Assembly (NCBI GenBank): GCA_016650415.1
Contig: JAENVU010000199.1
Coordinates: 1 to 17,276 of the forward strand
Direction: 5' to 3'
DNA from: Acidimicrobiia bacterium
GTDB lineage: Bacteria; Actinomycetota; Acidimicrobiia; IMCC26256; JAENVU01
Length of the DNA stretch: 17,276 nucleotides
Part shown: positions 7,036 to 13,636 of the stretch, one piece after another
How the letters are laid out: every line of letters begins with the position of its first letter
How positions within the stretch are numbered: the first letter of the stretch is position 1
Translations under genes and position numbers: made by a program
The notes under the pieces: generated by a model
What the model saw: the letters and a program-made list of their open reading frames with translations, nothing else
Databases searched by the model: none
What the model was told of the DNA's origin: nothing

Positions 7036-8859
7036 TCAGCCGCGGCGTTGGGCGCGGAGCGAATCGGTCGTCGCGGCGTCGACGGCGAGCGTGAGGTCGT
7101 CGAGCGACCCCGTGAAGACCACGCCATACTCGCGCTCGGCGCCGGCCACACTGACGTACTCGTCGAGCACGTCGTCGAGGACCGCCTGCGGGTCACGGTC
7201 GAGCGGATCGCCCCACCCGCCGCCACCGCCGTAGTCGTACATGATGCGTTCGCCCGCCGCGATCGGCACCCAGTCGGCGGTGTGCTTGACCACGAACTCG
7301 TCGTCGGAGCCGTAGCGGATCACCATGCGATTGGGTTCGCCGGGCTTGCCGCCGCAGATGCCGGGCATCGGGTACTTCATGCCGACCACATACGTGTAGA
7401 CCTTGGCGTCGACCCGGACTTCCTTCTCGTAGTGGCTGCCGCAGAGACCACGCCATTGGCCGGGCCCGCCGGAGTCGGTGCGGTAATCCCGGCTCCACTG
7501 CACGTGGGGGTACAGGCTCTCGTTGATCTCTGCCGTCGCCTTCCAGAGGTTGCCGAAACTCGCGTTCTGGGCGCCCCAGGCGTCCATGCCCTTCGCCGCG
7601 TTGCACCACCCGGCGTAGACCTCGGCCGAGTGGTCGGTGAAGCTCTGGCCCGTGGCCGGGTCGATGCCCACGATGATCGTCGGGATCCCGGTCTTGTACG
7701 TCTGGGGGACGGCCTTGTCGGGCAGCACGTGTTGGAGCGCCACGGCGATGACCTCGCCGACGTCGGCACCGGGGTGGTGCGTCCCCGCGCTCACGGGCTT
7801 GCCCGGAGTGGGATTCAGGACGCAGCCGGAGGGCACGACCAGGCGGATCTGGTCGAAGAAACCTTCGTTCTTCGGGATCTCGGGATCCATCATCGAGGCG
7901 ATCTGTCCGACCGTGTACCCCCGGGTGTTGCCGAAGGTGGACCAGGCCTGGATCTCGGGTCGGGTGTCGGAGCCGGTGTAGTCGATCGTCAACTCGTCAC
8001 CGGCGACCGTGATCTTCACGTGGAGATGGATGTCGGGGTTCCCGAGCGGGTCGTGGTCGACGTACGCGTCGGCCTCGTAGACGCCGTCGGGCCACGCGGT
8101 GACCTCCTCGCGGAAGCGGCGCGCGGCGTAGTCGATCATGAAGTCGACGGATTCCTCGACCGTTCCGGGTCCGTAGGTGGCGAGCACTTCACCGAGGCGG
8201 CGCACCGCGAGTTGTGCGGCGCCGATCTGGGCGCGGATGTCGCCGATGTAGCTCGGGATGCGGTTGTTGGTGGCGAGCGCGAGCAGCACGTCGCGTCGCT
8301 CCTCGCCCCGGTCGATCACTTTGAGGACGGGCCAGCGCACCCCCTCGCCCCAGATGTCGTTGGCCGTCACGTTGTAGCCGCCGGGGACGCCGCCGCCGGT
8401 GTCGCCGTGATGGCACTGGATGCTGGCGATCAGCACCATGCGCCGGTGACCGGGGCGCGACGGATCGTCGGCGAACACGGGAGCGAAGACGTTGTAGTCG
8501 GGGAGGTGGCCCCCACCGTGATACGGGTCGTTGGCGACGAAGACATCGCCCTCGCGGAACTCGTCGACCCCGAGATATTCGAGGGCGAAGCGAACGGGCA
8601 GGGTGGACGTCAACATGAACTGGGGGATCCCGACGGAGAGGGCGGCGAGGCGGCCCTGGGCGTCGAGGATCGTGGCGTTGCGCTCGTTCGACTGGTTGAG
8701 GATGGGCGTGGTCGCGGTGCGGGACACGTAGGTGGCCATCTCGAAGCAGATGGTTTCCATGGCGCCGCGCACGACCTCGGCCGTGACCTGATCAACGGTG
8801 GGTGCCGTGCTGAGCCGGCCCCGACTCTCGGCCAATGCCACGAGATCGACGTTCGTCAT
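7036..8859 (-). CDS. hyuB: hydantoinase B/oxoprolinase family protein (HyuB-like)
   Basis: A 607-aa partner of the HyuA-like subunit, completing an ATP-dependent hydantoinase, oxoprolinase or carboxylase. Family motifs: GRLAALSVGIPQF (69-81), VANDPYHGGGHLPDYNVFAPVF (108-129), QCHHGDTGGGVPGGYN (148-163), the C-terminal DSGGPGQWRGLCG stretch near residues 455-467, and YDYGGGGGWGDPLDRDP near 544-560. The His and Asp residues in the first two motifs are plausible metal ligands. The gene precedes hyuA with a 7-bp gap. Upstream, a -10 like TACGAT and a 16-bp palindrome sit just before the start, so it is probably transcribed from its own regulated promoter and not only by read-through from the TetR gene 107 bp upstream. 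Confidence 0.9.
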   Translation of the reverse strand: MTNVDLVALAESRGRLSTAPTVDQVTAEVVRGAMETICFEMATYVSRTATTPILNQSNERNATILDAQGRLAALSVGIPQFMLTSTLPVRFALEYLGVDEFREGDVFVANDPYHGGGHLPDYNVFAPVFADDPSRPGHRRMVLIASIQCHHGDTGGGVPGGYNVTANDIWGEGVRWPVLKVIDRGEERRDVLLALATNNRIPSYIGDIRAQIGAAQLAVRRLGEVLATYGPGTVEESVDFMIDYAARRFREEVTAWPDGVYEADAYVDHDPLGNPDIHLHVKITVAGDELTIDYTGSDTRPEIQAWSTFGNTRGYTVGQIASMMDPEIPKNEGFFDQIRLVVPSGCVLNPTPGKPVSAGTHHPGADVGEVIAVALQHVLPDKAVPQTYKTGIPTIIVGIDPATGQSFTDHSAEVYAGWCNAAKGMDAWGAQNASFGNLWKATAEINESLYPHVQWSRDYRTDSGGPGQWRGLCGSHYEKEVRVDAKVYTYVVGMKYPMPGICGGKPGEPNRMVIRYGSDDEFVVKHTADWVPIAAGERIMYDYGGGGGWGDPLDRDPQAVLDDVLDEYVSVAGAEREYGVVFTGSLDDLTLAVDAATTDSLRAQRRG

Positions 8860-8876
8860 GGGTGACCCCCCGGAAC

Positions 8877-8892
8877 CTGACGTGAGTGTCAG
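8877..8892. promoter_or_regulatory. operator-like palindrome before hyuB (site A)
   Basis: CTGAC-N6-GTCAG spans 16 bp, 17 bp upstream of the hyuB ATG. A minus-strand TACGAT (8900-8895) fits a -10 element ending 2 bp before the palindrome, so the transcription start would fall inside it. It differs at only 2 of 16 positions from site B at 13568-13583. A further 10-bp perfect palindrome GTCCCGGGAC lies next to it at 8901-8910. Confidence 0.6.
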
Positions 8893-8966
8893 TCATCGTA
8901 GTCCCGGGACGACGACGGACCTAGTGGTGTCACGCCCGGCCGAGGACGAGGCGGCGGTCCCGCTGC

Positions 8967-9614
8967 TCACCCATCGGTCAGGAGGAGGCGGGTCCAGGTC
9001 GTGGTGAGCCAGCGCTCGAACCGGCGGGTGGACCAGCCGCGGTCGCCGACGAACAGGGCGTAGAACTCCGAGCTGGTTGTCGCCCACAACACGTCGGAGG
9101 CCTCCGGGATCGACACGTCGGGCCGGAGTCGCCCGGTCGCTCCCAGTTCACGGGCGAACCTGCGCATGTTCGCGGCGCGCCGGGCGCTGATCTCGCGCCA
9201 GACCTCGTCGGCCTCGGACTCGGTGGCCGACGCGTCGCGAAGTGCCATGAACAGGGGCGCCATCCGCGCCTGGACTGCGCACACCGAGCGGGCGTAGATG
9301 GCCAGCTTCTTCTCCGGCGCCGGCTCCGCGTGGATCGCGCGGACGTAGTCGCGCGCCTCGGCCGTGACGGCGTGGTCGGTCCCCGAGATCGCCTGTTCGA
9401 TGAGTTCCCGGAGGAGAACGGGCTTCCGTCCGACGAGTGCGTAGACCGTGTCGACGCTCACGCTCGCGTCCCGCGCCACCGCCGCGATGGTCGTCGCCCG
9501 GTAGCCGTGCTCGATGATGTGGACCCGTGCCGAATCCACGATGCGCTGGCGAGTCTCGCGGGACTGGTTGCTTCGTGATGCCGCGTCGTAGGAGCGCTTG
9601 ACTCGGGGTGCCAT
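8967..9614 (-). CDS. TetR-family transcriptional regulator
   Basis: A 215-aa regulator with an N-terminal helix-turn-helix at about residues 23-68 (RQRIVDSARVHIIEHGYRATTIAAVARDA...TVYALVGRKPVLLREL), typical of TetR. The helical C-terminal half would bind the inducer and dimerise. The -10 hexamer TATACT (minus strand, 9626-9621) ends only 6 nt before the ATG, so the mRNA is probably leaderless. A perfect 11-bp inverted repeat lies between this -10 and the -35 region, implying autoregulation and control of the divergent 95-aa gene. The downstream hyuB gene is on the same strand but its candidate operator has a different sequence, so this TetR may not be the regulator of hyuB. The ligand is unknown. 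Confidence 0.9.
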   Translation of the reverse strand: MAPRVKRSYDAASRSNQSRETRQRIVDSARVHIIEHGYRATTIAAVARDASVSVDTVYALVGRKPVLLRELIEQAISGTDHAVTAEARDYVRAIHAEPAPEKKLAIYARSVCAVQARMAPLFMALRDASATESEADEVWREISARRAANMRRFARELGATGRLRPDVSIPEASDVLWATTSSEFYALFVGDRGWSTRRFERWLTTTWTRLLLTDG

Positions 9615-9628
9615 GGCCAGAGTATATT
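9598..9628 (+). promoter_or_regulatory. promoter of the divergent 95-aa gene
   Basis: TTGACT (9598-9603) and TATATT (9623-9628) resemble sigma-70-type -35 and -10 hexamers, with a 19-bp spacer that is slightly long. The start site would fall near 9635, inside the TetR operator. This also argues that translation starts at the ATG at 9665 and not at 9608. Confidence 0.45.
9621..9626 (-). promoter_or_regulatory. -10 element of the TetR gene, leaderless promoter
   Basis: Minus-strand TATACT differs from TATAAT by one base and is followed by 6 nt and then the ATG, the layout seen at leaderless actinobacterial genes. A TTGATC hexamer (9651-9646) 19 nt upstream could serve as a weak -35. Confidence 0.5.
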
Positions 9629-9651
9629 GATCCGAAGCTTCTTCGGATCAA
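9627..9651. promoter_or_regulatory. TetR operator, perfect 11-bp inverted repeat
   Basis: TTGATCCGAAG (9627-9637) is repeated inverted as CTTCGGATCAA (9641-9651) around a CTT spacer. It lies between the divergent TetR and 95-aa genes and overlaps both predicted promoters. It is the most perfect dyad in the window, and its location makes it the probable binding site of the adjacent TetR. Confidence 0.8.
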
Positions 9652-9664
9652 AGTTGGGAACACT

Positions 9665-9952
9665 ATGACCTATGCATTCATCCAGGACGTTCCGATCGAC
9701 GCAGTCGCCTACGAACGGATCCGCACCGAACTGGGAGACGAGCGCCCGGAGGGAATGGTGACTCACCTCGCGATCGAGCGGCCCGAAGGGGGCCTGCGCT
9801 ACATCGACGTGTGGGAATCCGAGGCCGACTGGCAGCGATTCGTGGAGGAGCGGCTCCATCCCGTCGTCCACCGGATGCTCGCCGAGGTCTTCGGCGAGAA
9901 CCTCCCCGAGGAACCCGCGCTCGAAGCCATCTCGGTGCTCCACGTCTGGTAG
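9665..9952 (+). CDS. small dimeric alpha/beta-barrel-like protein (ABM-like), 95 aa
   Basis: The 95-aa product has the strand-helix pattern and Trp-rich core (YIDVWESEADWQRFVEERLHPVV, residues 46-68) common in small ferredoxin-like dimeric barrel proteins, such as the antibiotic biosynthesis monooxygenase-like group. These may be cofactor-free oxygenases, isomerases or stress-related proteins, so the activity is not assigned. The start at 9665 is preferred over 9608 because 9608 overlaps the TetR start and lies upstream of the predicted transcription start; only a weak GGGAA precedes the ATG. As the divergent target of TetR it is probably derepressed by the TetR ligand. It ends 5 bp from the convergent small acyl-CoA dehydrogenase gene. 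Confidence 0.72.
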   Translation: MTYAFIQDVPIDAVAYERIRTELGDERPEGMVTHLAIERPEGGLRYIDVWESEADWQRFVEERLHPVVHRMLAEVFGENLPEEPALEAISVLHVW

Positions 9953-9957
9953 TTCCG

Positions 9958-10947
9958 TCAGAACAACAGCTCGGCCAGCCGGTCGTGGTGGTCTCCGGTG
10001 GTGCCGAGCAGGGCCTCGGATGCGAGCGCCCGGCGCAGGAACAAGTGGAGGTCGTGCTCCATGGTGAAACCGATGCCGCCGTGGATCTGGATGCCGTCCT
10101 TGGCCGCTCGACGCGCCGCTTCACCTGCCGCGGCCTTCGCTACGTGCATCGCGCGGGTTCGGTCGGGGTCGCCCGCGTCCACGGCCATCGCCGCGTAGTA
10201 CACGGCGCTCCACGCCCGTTCGACGTCGAGACTCATGTCGGCGAGCTTGTGCTGGACGGCCTGGAACGATCCGATCGGCACATCGAACTGGATGCGTTCC
10301 TTCGCGTACGCGAGCGTCATGTCGAACAGCCGGCGGGCGGTGCCCACCATCTCGGCCGCGAGTGCGACGGTTGCGCGCAGGAGGACGTCGTCGAGTGCCG
10401 CCCGGCTGATGACGCCGGCCGACGTCCCGGGCACCGCGGTCTCGACGTCGTAGAGGGGCCGGGTCGTGTCGAGGGTCTCGATCCGGCGGACGGGTGGCGC
10501 GGCCAGGAGGGTCACGGCGCCGTCGGCGTTCACAGCGGCGACGAGATCGACTCGTGCCGCGTCCGGGACGAAGGTCTTCCGGGATTCCGCGTTCGGGTGC
10601 CACACGCCGTCGGCCCCGGCCACCGCGACCGTCCCTGTCGCGTGTCCGTCGAGCACGGAGTCGAGATCGTGCTCGCCGATGGCTTCGAGCACCGGCGCGT
10701 AGAGACACGCAGTCGAGAAGAACGGCACCGGTGCGGCGACCGAGCCCAGTGCCTCCATGAACACGCAGAGGTCGACGAGCGGTCCGATGCCCAGCGGCAC
10801 GAAGTCGTCGAGGAGGTGCCAGAGGTCGTCGGCGGCGGTGAGGTCGTCGGTGTGGGCGCGCAGCAGCGCGGGCGGGCACTGGTGCTCGAGGAGGTGGCGG
10901 GCGCTGTCGCGCAACAGCTCCTGATCGTCGGTCAAGGAGAAGTTCAT
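9958..10947 (-). CDS. acyl-CoA dehydrogenase, short form (329 aa)
   Basis: An acyl-CoA dehydrogenase-fold flavoprotein. The C-terminal all-helical domain is clear: AYAKERIQFDVPIGSFQAVQHKLADM at residues 213-238 and QIHGGIGFTMEHDLHLFLRRA at 287-307. The N-terminal half is much reduced: the family's usual length is about 380-400 aa, and the canonical FAD-binding SEPxAGSD motif is not visible. I find no glutamate at either of the two classical catalytic-base positions, although GFTMEHD contains a Glu. Short partners like this occur in actinobacterial alpha2beta2 enzymes of sterol side-chain degradation (ChsE type), where FAD and the active site sit at the interface. The large partner is probably the 390-aa enzyme two genes upstream. 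The ATG overlaps the stop of the upstream GvpU-like gene (ATGA). Confidence 0.85.
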   Translation of the reverse strand: MNFSLTDDQELLRDSARHLLEHQCPPALLRAHTDDLTAADDLWHLLDDFVPLGIGPLVDLCVFMEALGSVAAPVPFFSTACLYAPVLEAIGEHDLDSVLDGHATGTVAVAGADGVWHPNAESRKTFVPDAARVDLVAAVNADGAVTLLAAPPVRRIETLDTTRPLYDVETAVPGTSAGVISRAALDDVLLRATVALAAEMVGTARRLFDMTLAYAKERIQFDVPIGSFQAVQHKLADMSLDVERAWSAVYYAAMAVDAGDPDRTRAMHVAKAAAGEAARRAAKDGIQIHGGIGFTMEHDLHLFLRRALASEALLGTTGDHHDRLAELLF

Positions 10948-11447
10948 GCCGGGGGGCTGCCGGGTTCGGGTGAGATCGTGCCGAGCGACCAGCCCTCGAC
11001 CTCCGCGAGGCGTCCGCGCCAGCGCACGTGCTCGCCGAGAATCGCGGACCCGCTGCGAATGGTGGCCTCCTCGAGGTGGAGGTAAAGGGGCAGATCGTCC
11101 ACCGGGTTGGTCGACGGCCCGTTCTCGGGAGACGGCTCATCGGCGATCTGGCCGAGATACCGCAACGGCTCGGACAGCACCGCGGCGTCGGTCCCGCCGC
11201 GCGCTTCGAGCTCGGCCGCCATGTTGTGCATGAACTCGGCGACGCCGACCGCGGTGCCGCTGATGACGAGCCCACCCTGGGCGACCGTGACCGCGAAGCT
11301 CAGGCTGCCGCGATTGCACACACTGACGAGCACCCGCAGGATCGGGTCGGGGAGCTGACCTTCGGCCACCTCGGATTGCAGGCGTACGAGCTGTGCGGAA
11401 CCGGCAGCCGCCGCGTCGTTGGGCTCGGCCGGCACGGGGTTCACCAT
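10944..11447 (-). CDS. GvpU-like conserved protein between two acyl-CoA dehydrogenase genes
   Basis: A 167-aa soluble protein. By memory of the family, two blocks match the gas vesicle accessory protein GvpU pattern: LSFAVTVAQGGLVISGTAVGVAEF (residues 49-72) and LYLHLEEATIRSG...VRWRGRLAEVEGWSLGTI (about 122-159). GvpU is a poorly understood accessory factor of gas vesicles, but no gvp structural gene is nearby. The gene is locked into a catabolic operon: 1 bp after the large acyl-CoA dehydrogenase stop, and overlapping the small one by ATGA. A chaperone or structural role for the flavoprotein pair is a guess. If the family match fails, it should be called a conserved hypothetical protein. Confidence 0.7.
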   Translation of the reverse strand: MVNPVPAEPNDAAAAGSAQLVRLQSEVAEGQLPDPILRVLVSVCNRGSLSFAVTVAQGGLVISGTAVGVAEFMHNMAAELEARGGTDAAVLSEPLRYLGQIADEPSPENGPSTNPVDDLPLYLHLEEATIRSGSAILGEHVRWRGRLAEVEGWSLGTISPEPGSPPA

Positions 11448-11448
11448 G

Positions 11449-12621
11449 TCATGCCCTCGGCAATCCGAGTACGCGTTGGGCGATGATGTTGCGCTGGATT
11501 TCGCTGGTGCCGCCGGCGATGGTGTTGGCGAAGCTGACGAAGAAGCTCAGCGGCCAGCGTCCGGCTTCCTCGCCGCGTTCTTCGTCGATCACCGGGCCGT
11601 ACGCACCCTGAATCTCCATGCCGAGTTCGTACAACTCCTTCCCGAGTTCCGAACTCGCCAACTTCATGTAGGAGTGCTCGGGCGCGGCGGCGCCTTGAGC
11701 GAAACTCGTGAATCCCTTGTACCCGAGGGCGCGGAGGCTGGCCGCGCGTTGGTACCCCTCGGCGATGCGGCGACGGACGATCGGGTCGTGGGCGACGCCC
11801 CGGCGGTGGGCCAGATCGACCAGGCCGGTGATCGTCTGTTCGAGCCGAGCGACCCCTTCGACCCAGAGCCCGGCCCGTTCGTGCGCCAGGGAGCCCTGAG
11901 TCATGCGCCACCCGTCGTTGAGTGCGCCCACCAAGTTGGCGACCGGCACTTCGACGTCGGTGAGGAACACCTCCGCGAAGTCGGCATTGCCGTTGATGTG
12001 GGTCAACGGTCGGATGTCGATCCCGGGCGTGTCCATGTCGAGGATGAGGAGGGAGATGCCCTTGTGTTTCGGGGCGTCGGGGTCGGTACGAACGTAGAGG
12101 CAGCACCGCTGGGCCACCATCGCGTAGGACGTCCACACTTTCTGGCCGTTCACGATGAACCGATCGCCGTCCTGCACCGCGCGCGTCTGGAGGCCGGCCA
12201 GATCCGATCCGGCGTTCGGTTCGCTCATCCCGATGCACCACACCGTGTCGCCGCGAATCGCCGCAGGCGCCATCGCCCGTTGCTCGGGCGTTCCGTATTC
12301 GAGGAGGCTCGGTGCGACGATTGCGTACCCGGGAAAGTGCAGTGACCGGGGGATGCCGCGCGCCGCCATCTCCTCGAGATAGACGAGCGTCTGGACCGGT
12401 GTCGCGTTCCGTCCGCCGAGCTCGGGCGGGTAACCCGGAATCATCCAGCCATGGTCGAAGAGCGTGGCCTGCCATTCCTTGGCCCACCCGGGGATGATCT
12501 GATCACTGTCACTGGTCGCGAAGTCGCGGCGGGTGCGGGTCTGCGGTGGCGCGTGCTCGTCGAGGAACGCGACGAGTTCGGCGCGGAAGGCGACGACGTC
12601 GGGGCCCCAGTCGAGATGCAC
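11449..12621 (-). CDS. acyl-CoA dehydrogenase (FadE-type, 390 aa)
   Basis: A full-length FAD-dependent acyl-CoA dehydrogenase catalysing alpha,beta-desaturation of an acyl-CoA. Visible motifs: IGMSEPNAGSDLAGL (130-144, FAD/substrate site), FIVNGQKVWTSYA (155-167), LAHERAGL (245-252) and IAGGTSEIQRNIIAQRVLGLPR (368-389). The medium-chain enzyme's catalytic Glu position in the GTSEIQ region is Gly370 here. Glu248 in the HER motif matches the isovaleryl-CoA-type catalytic base and is the likely base. The start is GTG (minus strand), 9 nt after the SDR stop, with GAGG only 3 nt before it. It is probably the catalytic half of a heteromer with the 329-aa dehydrogenase encoded downstream. The acyl substrate is unknown. 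Confidence 0.93.
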   Translation of the reverse strand: MHLDWGPDVVAFRAELVAFLDEHAPPQTRTRRDFATSDSDQIIPGWAKEWQATLFDHGWMIPGYPPELGGRNATPVQTLVYLEEMAARGIPRSLHFPGYAIVAPSLLEYGTPEQRAMAPAAIRGDTVWCIGMSEPNAGSDLAGLQTRAVQDGDRFIVNGQKVWTSYAMVAQRCCLYVRTDPDAPKHKGISLLILDMDTPGIDIRPLTHINGNADFAEVFLTDVEVPVANLVGALNDGWRMTQGSLAHERAGLWVEGVARLEQTITGLVDLAHRRGVAHDPIVRRRIAEGYQRAASLRALGYKGFTSFAQGAAAPEHSYMKLASSELGKELYELGMEIQGAYGPVIDEERGEEAGRWPLSFFVSFANTIAGGTSEIQRNIIAQRVLGLPRA

Positions 12622-12630
12622 TGGCCTCGG

Positions 12631-13548
12631 TTATCCCTCGAAGGGCGGCATGAACGGTGGGACGCCGGTGGCGCGTCCACTCGTGAGGTCGTCGCGTGCC
12701 GCGGTGAGCGAATCGAGTGACCACACGTCGGTGGCCTCGACCTGGGTGGCCGGATGCCAACCCTGGAGCAGTTGTGCCTTGCCGCCCCCGACCGCGAAGA
12801 CCTGGCCGCTGATACCCGCAGAATCCTCGGTGGCAAGCCACACGGCCATCGCGGCCGCGTTCTCCGGTGCGAAGCGGTCGAAGTCGCCGTCGCTGGGATC
12901 CATGAAACCACCCGCGACCGCTTCCGTGAGCCGCGTGCGCGCGACCGGCGCGATCGCGTTCACCCGCACACCGATGCGTTCGAGCTCGCGTGCCATCACG
13001 ATCGTCATCGCCGCGATCCCGGCCTTCGCGGCCGCGTAGTTGACCTGACCGCCGTTGCCGTACAGGCCGGACTCGCTCGCGGTGTTGACGATCGCGGCGT
13101 CGACCGGGGCGCCGTGCTCCTTGCTGCACTGTCGCCAATAGGCCGCCGCGAATCGACTGGTGGTGAAGTGGCCTTTGAGATGCACGTTGATGACGGCATC
13201 CCATTCGGCTTCGTCCATGTTGAAGCTCATCTTGTCGCGCAGGATTCCCGCGTTGTTGATGAGCACATCGAGGCCGCCGAACGTGTCGACCGCCTGCGCC
13301 ACGAGCGCCTGCCCGCCGACCCACTGGGCGATGTCGTCGTAGTTGGCTGCCGCCCGACCACCGGCAGCGATGATCTCGTCGACGACCTGTTGCGCCGGGC
13401 GCTGGTCCGCACCTTCCCCGGTGGTCTCTCCGCCGAGGTCGTTGACCACGACCGCGGCGCCCTCCGCCGCGAGGAGCAGTGCTTCGGCGCGGCCGATACC
13501 GCGACCGGCTCCCGTCACGATGGCAACCTTCTCGTCGAACCGGCCCAT
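12631..13548 (-). CDS. short-chain dehydrogenase/reductase (Hsd4/17-beta-HSD-4 type)
   Basis: A 305-aa NAD(P)-dependent dehydrogenase, first gene of its operon. Cofactor motif TGAGRGIG is at residues 12-19 and NNAG at 98-101. The catalytic set is Ser158 (13 residues before Tyr), Tyr171 and Lys175 in the NYAAAK motif. The NDLGGETTGEG stretch (36-46), the GLYGNGGQVNYAAAK signature and the PPFMPPFEG-type tail resemble the dehydrogenase half of peroxisomal multifunctional enzyme type 2 and mycobacterial Hsd4A. A 3-hydroxyacyl-CoA or hydroxysteroid dehydrogenase role is therefore inferred. The start at 13548 is preferred because AGAGGG lies 8 nt before it. The in-frame ATG at 13587 would put the operator palindrome inside the coding region. 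Confidence 0.92.
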   Translation of the reverse strand: MGRFDEKVAIVTGAGRGIGRAEALLLAAEGAAVVVNDLGGETTGEGADQRPAQQVVDEIIAAGGRAAANYDDIAQWVGGQALVAQAVDTFGGLDVLINNAGILRDKMSFNMDEAEWDAVINVHLKGHFTTSRFAAAYWRQCSKEHGAPVDAAIVNTASESGLYGNGGQVNYAAAKAGIAAMTIVMARELERIGVRVNAIAPVARTRLTEAVAGGFMDPSDGDFDRFAPENAAAMAVWLATEDSAGISGQVFAVGGGKAQLLQGWHPATQVEATDVWSLDSLTAARDDLTSGRATGVPPFMPPFEG

Positions 13549-13567
13549 GGACGACACCCTCTTCTCC

Positions 13568-13583
13568 CTGACGTGAACGTCAG
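13568..13583. promoter_or_regulatory. operator-like palindrome before the SDR operon (site B)
   Basis: CTGACGT-GA-ACGTCAG is a perfect 7-bp inverted repeat with a 2-bp centre, 19 bp upstream of the SDR ATG. Minus-strand TAGTGT (13589-13584) abuts it as a likely -10, so transcription would start inside the palindrome. The minus-strand form extends to CTGACGTTCACGTCAGG and matches site A at 15 of 17 positions. Confidence 0.72.
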
Positions 13584-13636
13584 ACACTAGGGCAGCGTCG
13601 GCGCCGCCCGCCTCCCCTCGGCGGCCGGCGGGAGTG

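Noticed and set aside
7151..7167. CTGACGT-like sequence inside hyuB resembling sites A and B
   Set aside because: It is within coding sequence, lacks a good inverted half, and is not near a promoter-like element.
5271..8865. Two very long plus-strand open frames (548 and 644 codons) antisense to hyuA and hyuB
   Set aside because: They are frame shadows of GC-rich genes: the minus-strand products match known families throughout, while the plus-strand translations show no domain.
9608..9664. Earlier ATG (9608) for the 95-aa gene
   Set aside because: It would overlap the TetR start codon and the operator, and it lies upstream of the predicted transcription start.
10944..11447. Presence of a gas vesicle cluster suggested by the GvpU-like protein
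   Set aside because: No gvpA, gvpF/L, gvpN or other gas vesicle gene is found; all neighbours are acyl-CoA enzymes.
13549..13587. Upstream in-frame ATG (13587) for the SDR
   Set aside because: It would place the operator palindrome and -10 inside or after the coding start. The ATG at 13548 has a good ribosome-binding site and begins directly at the Rossmann strand.
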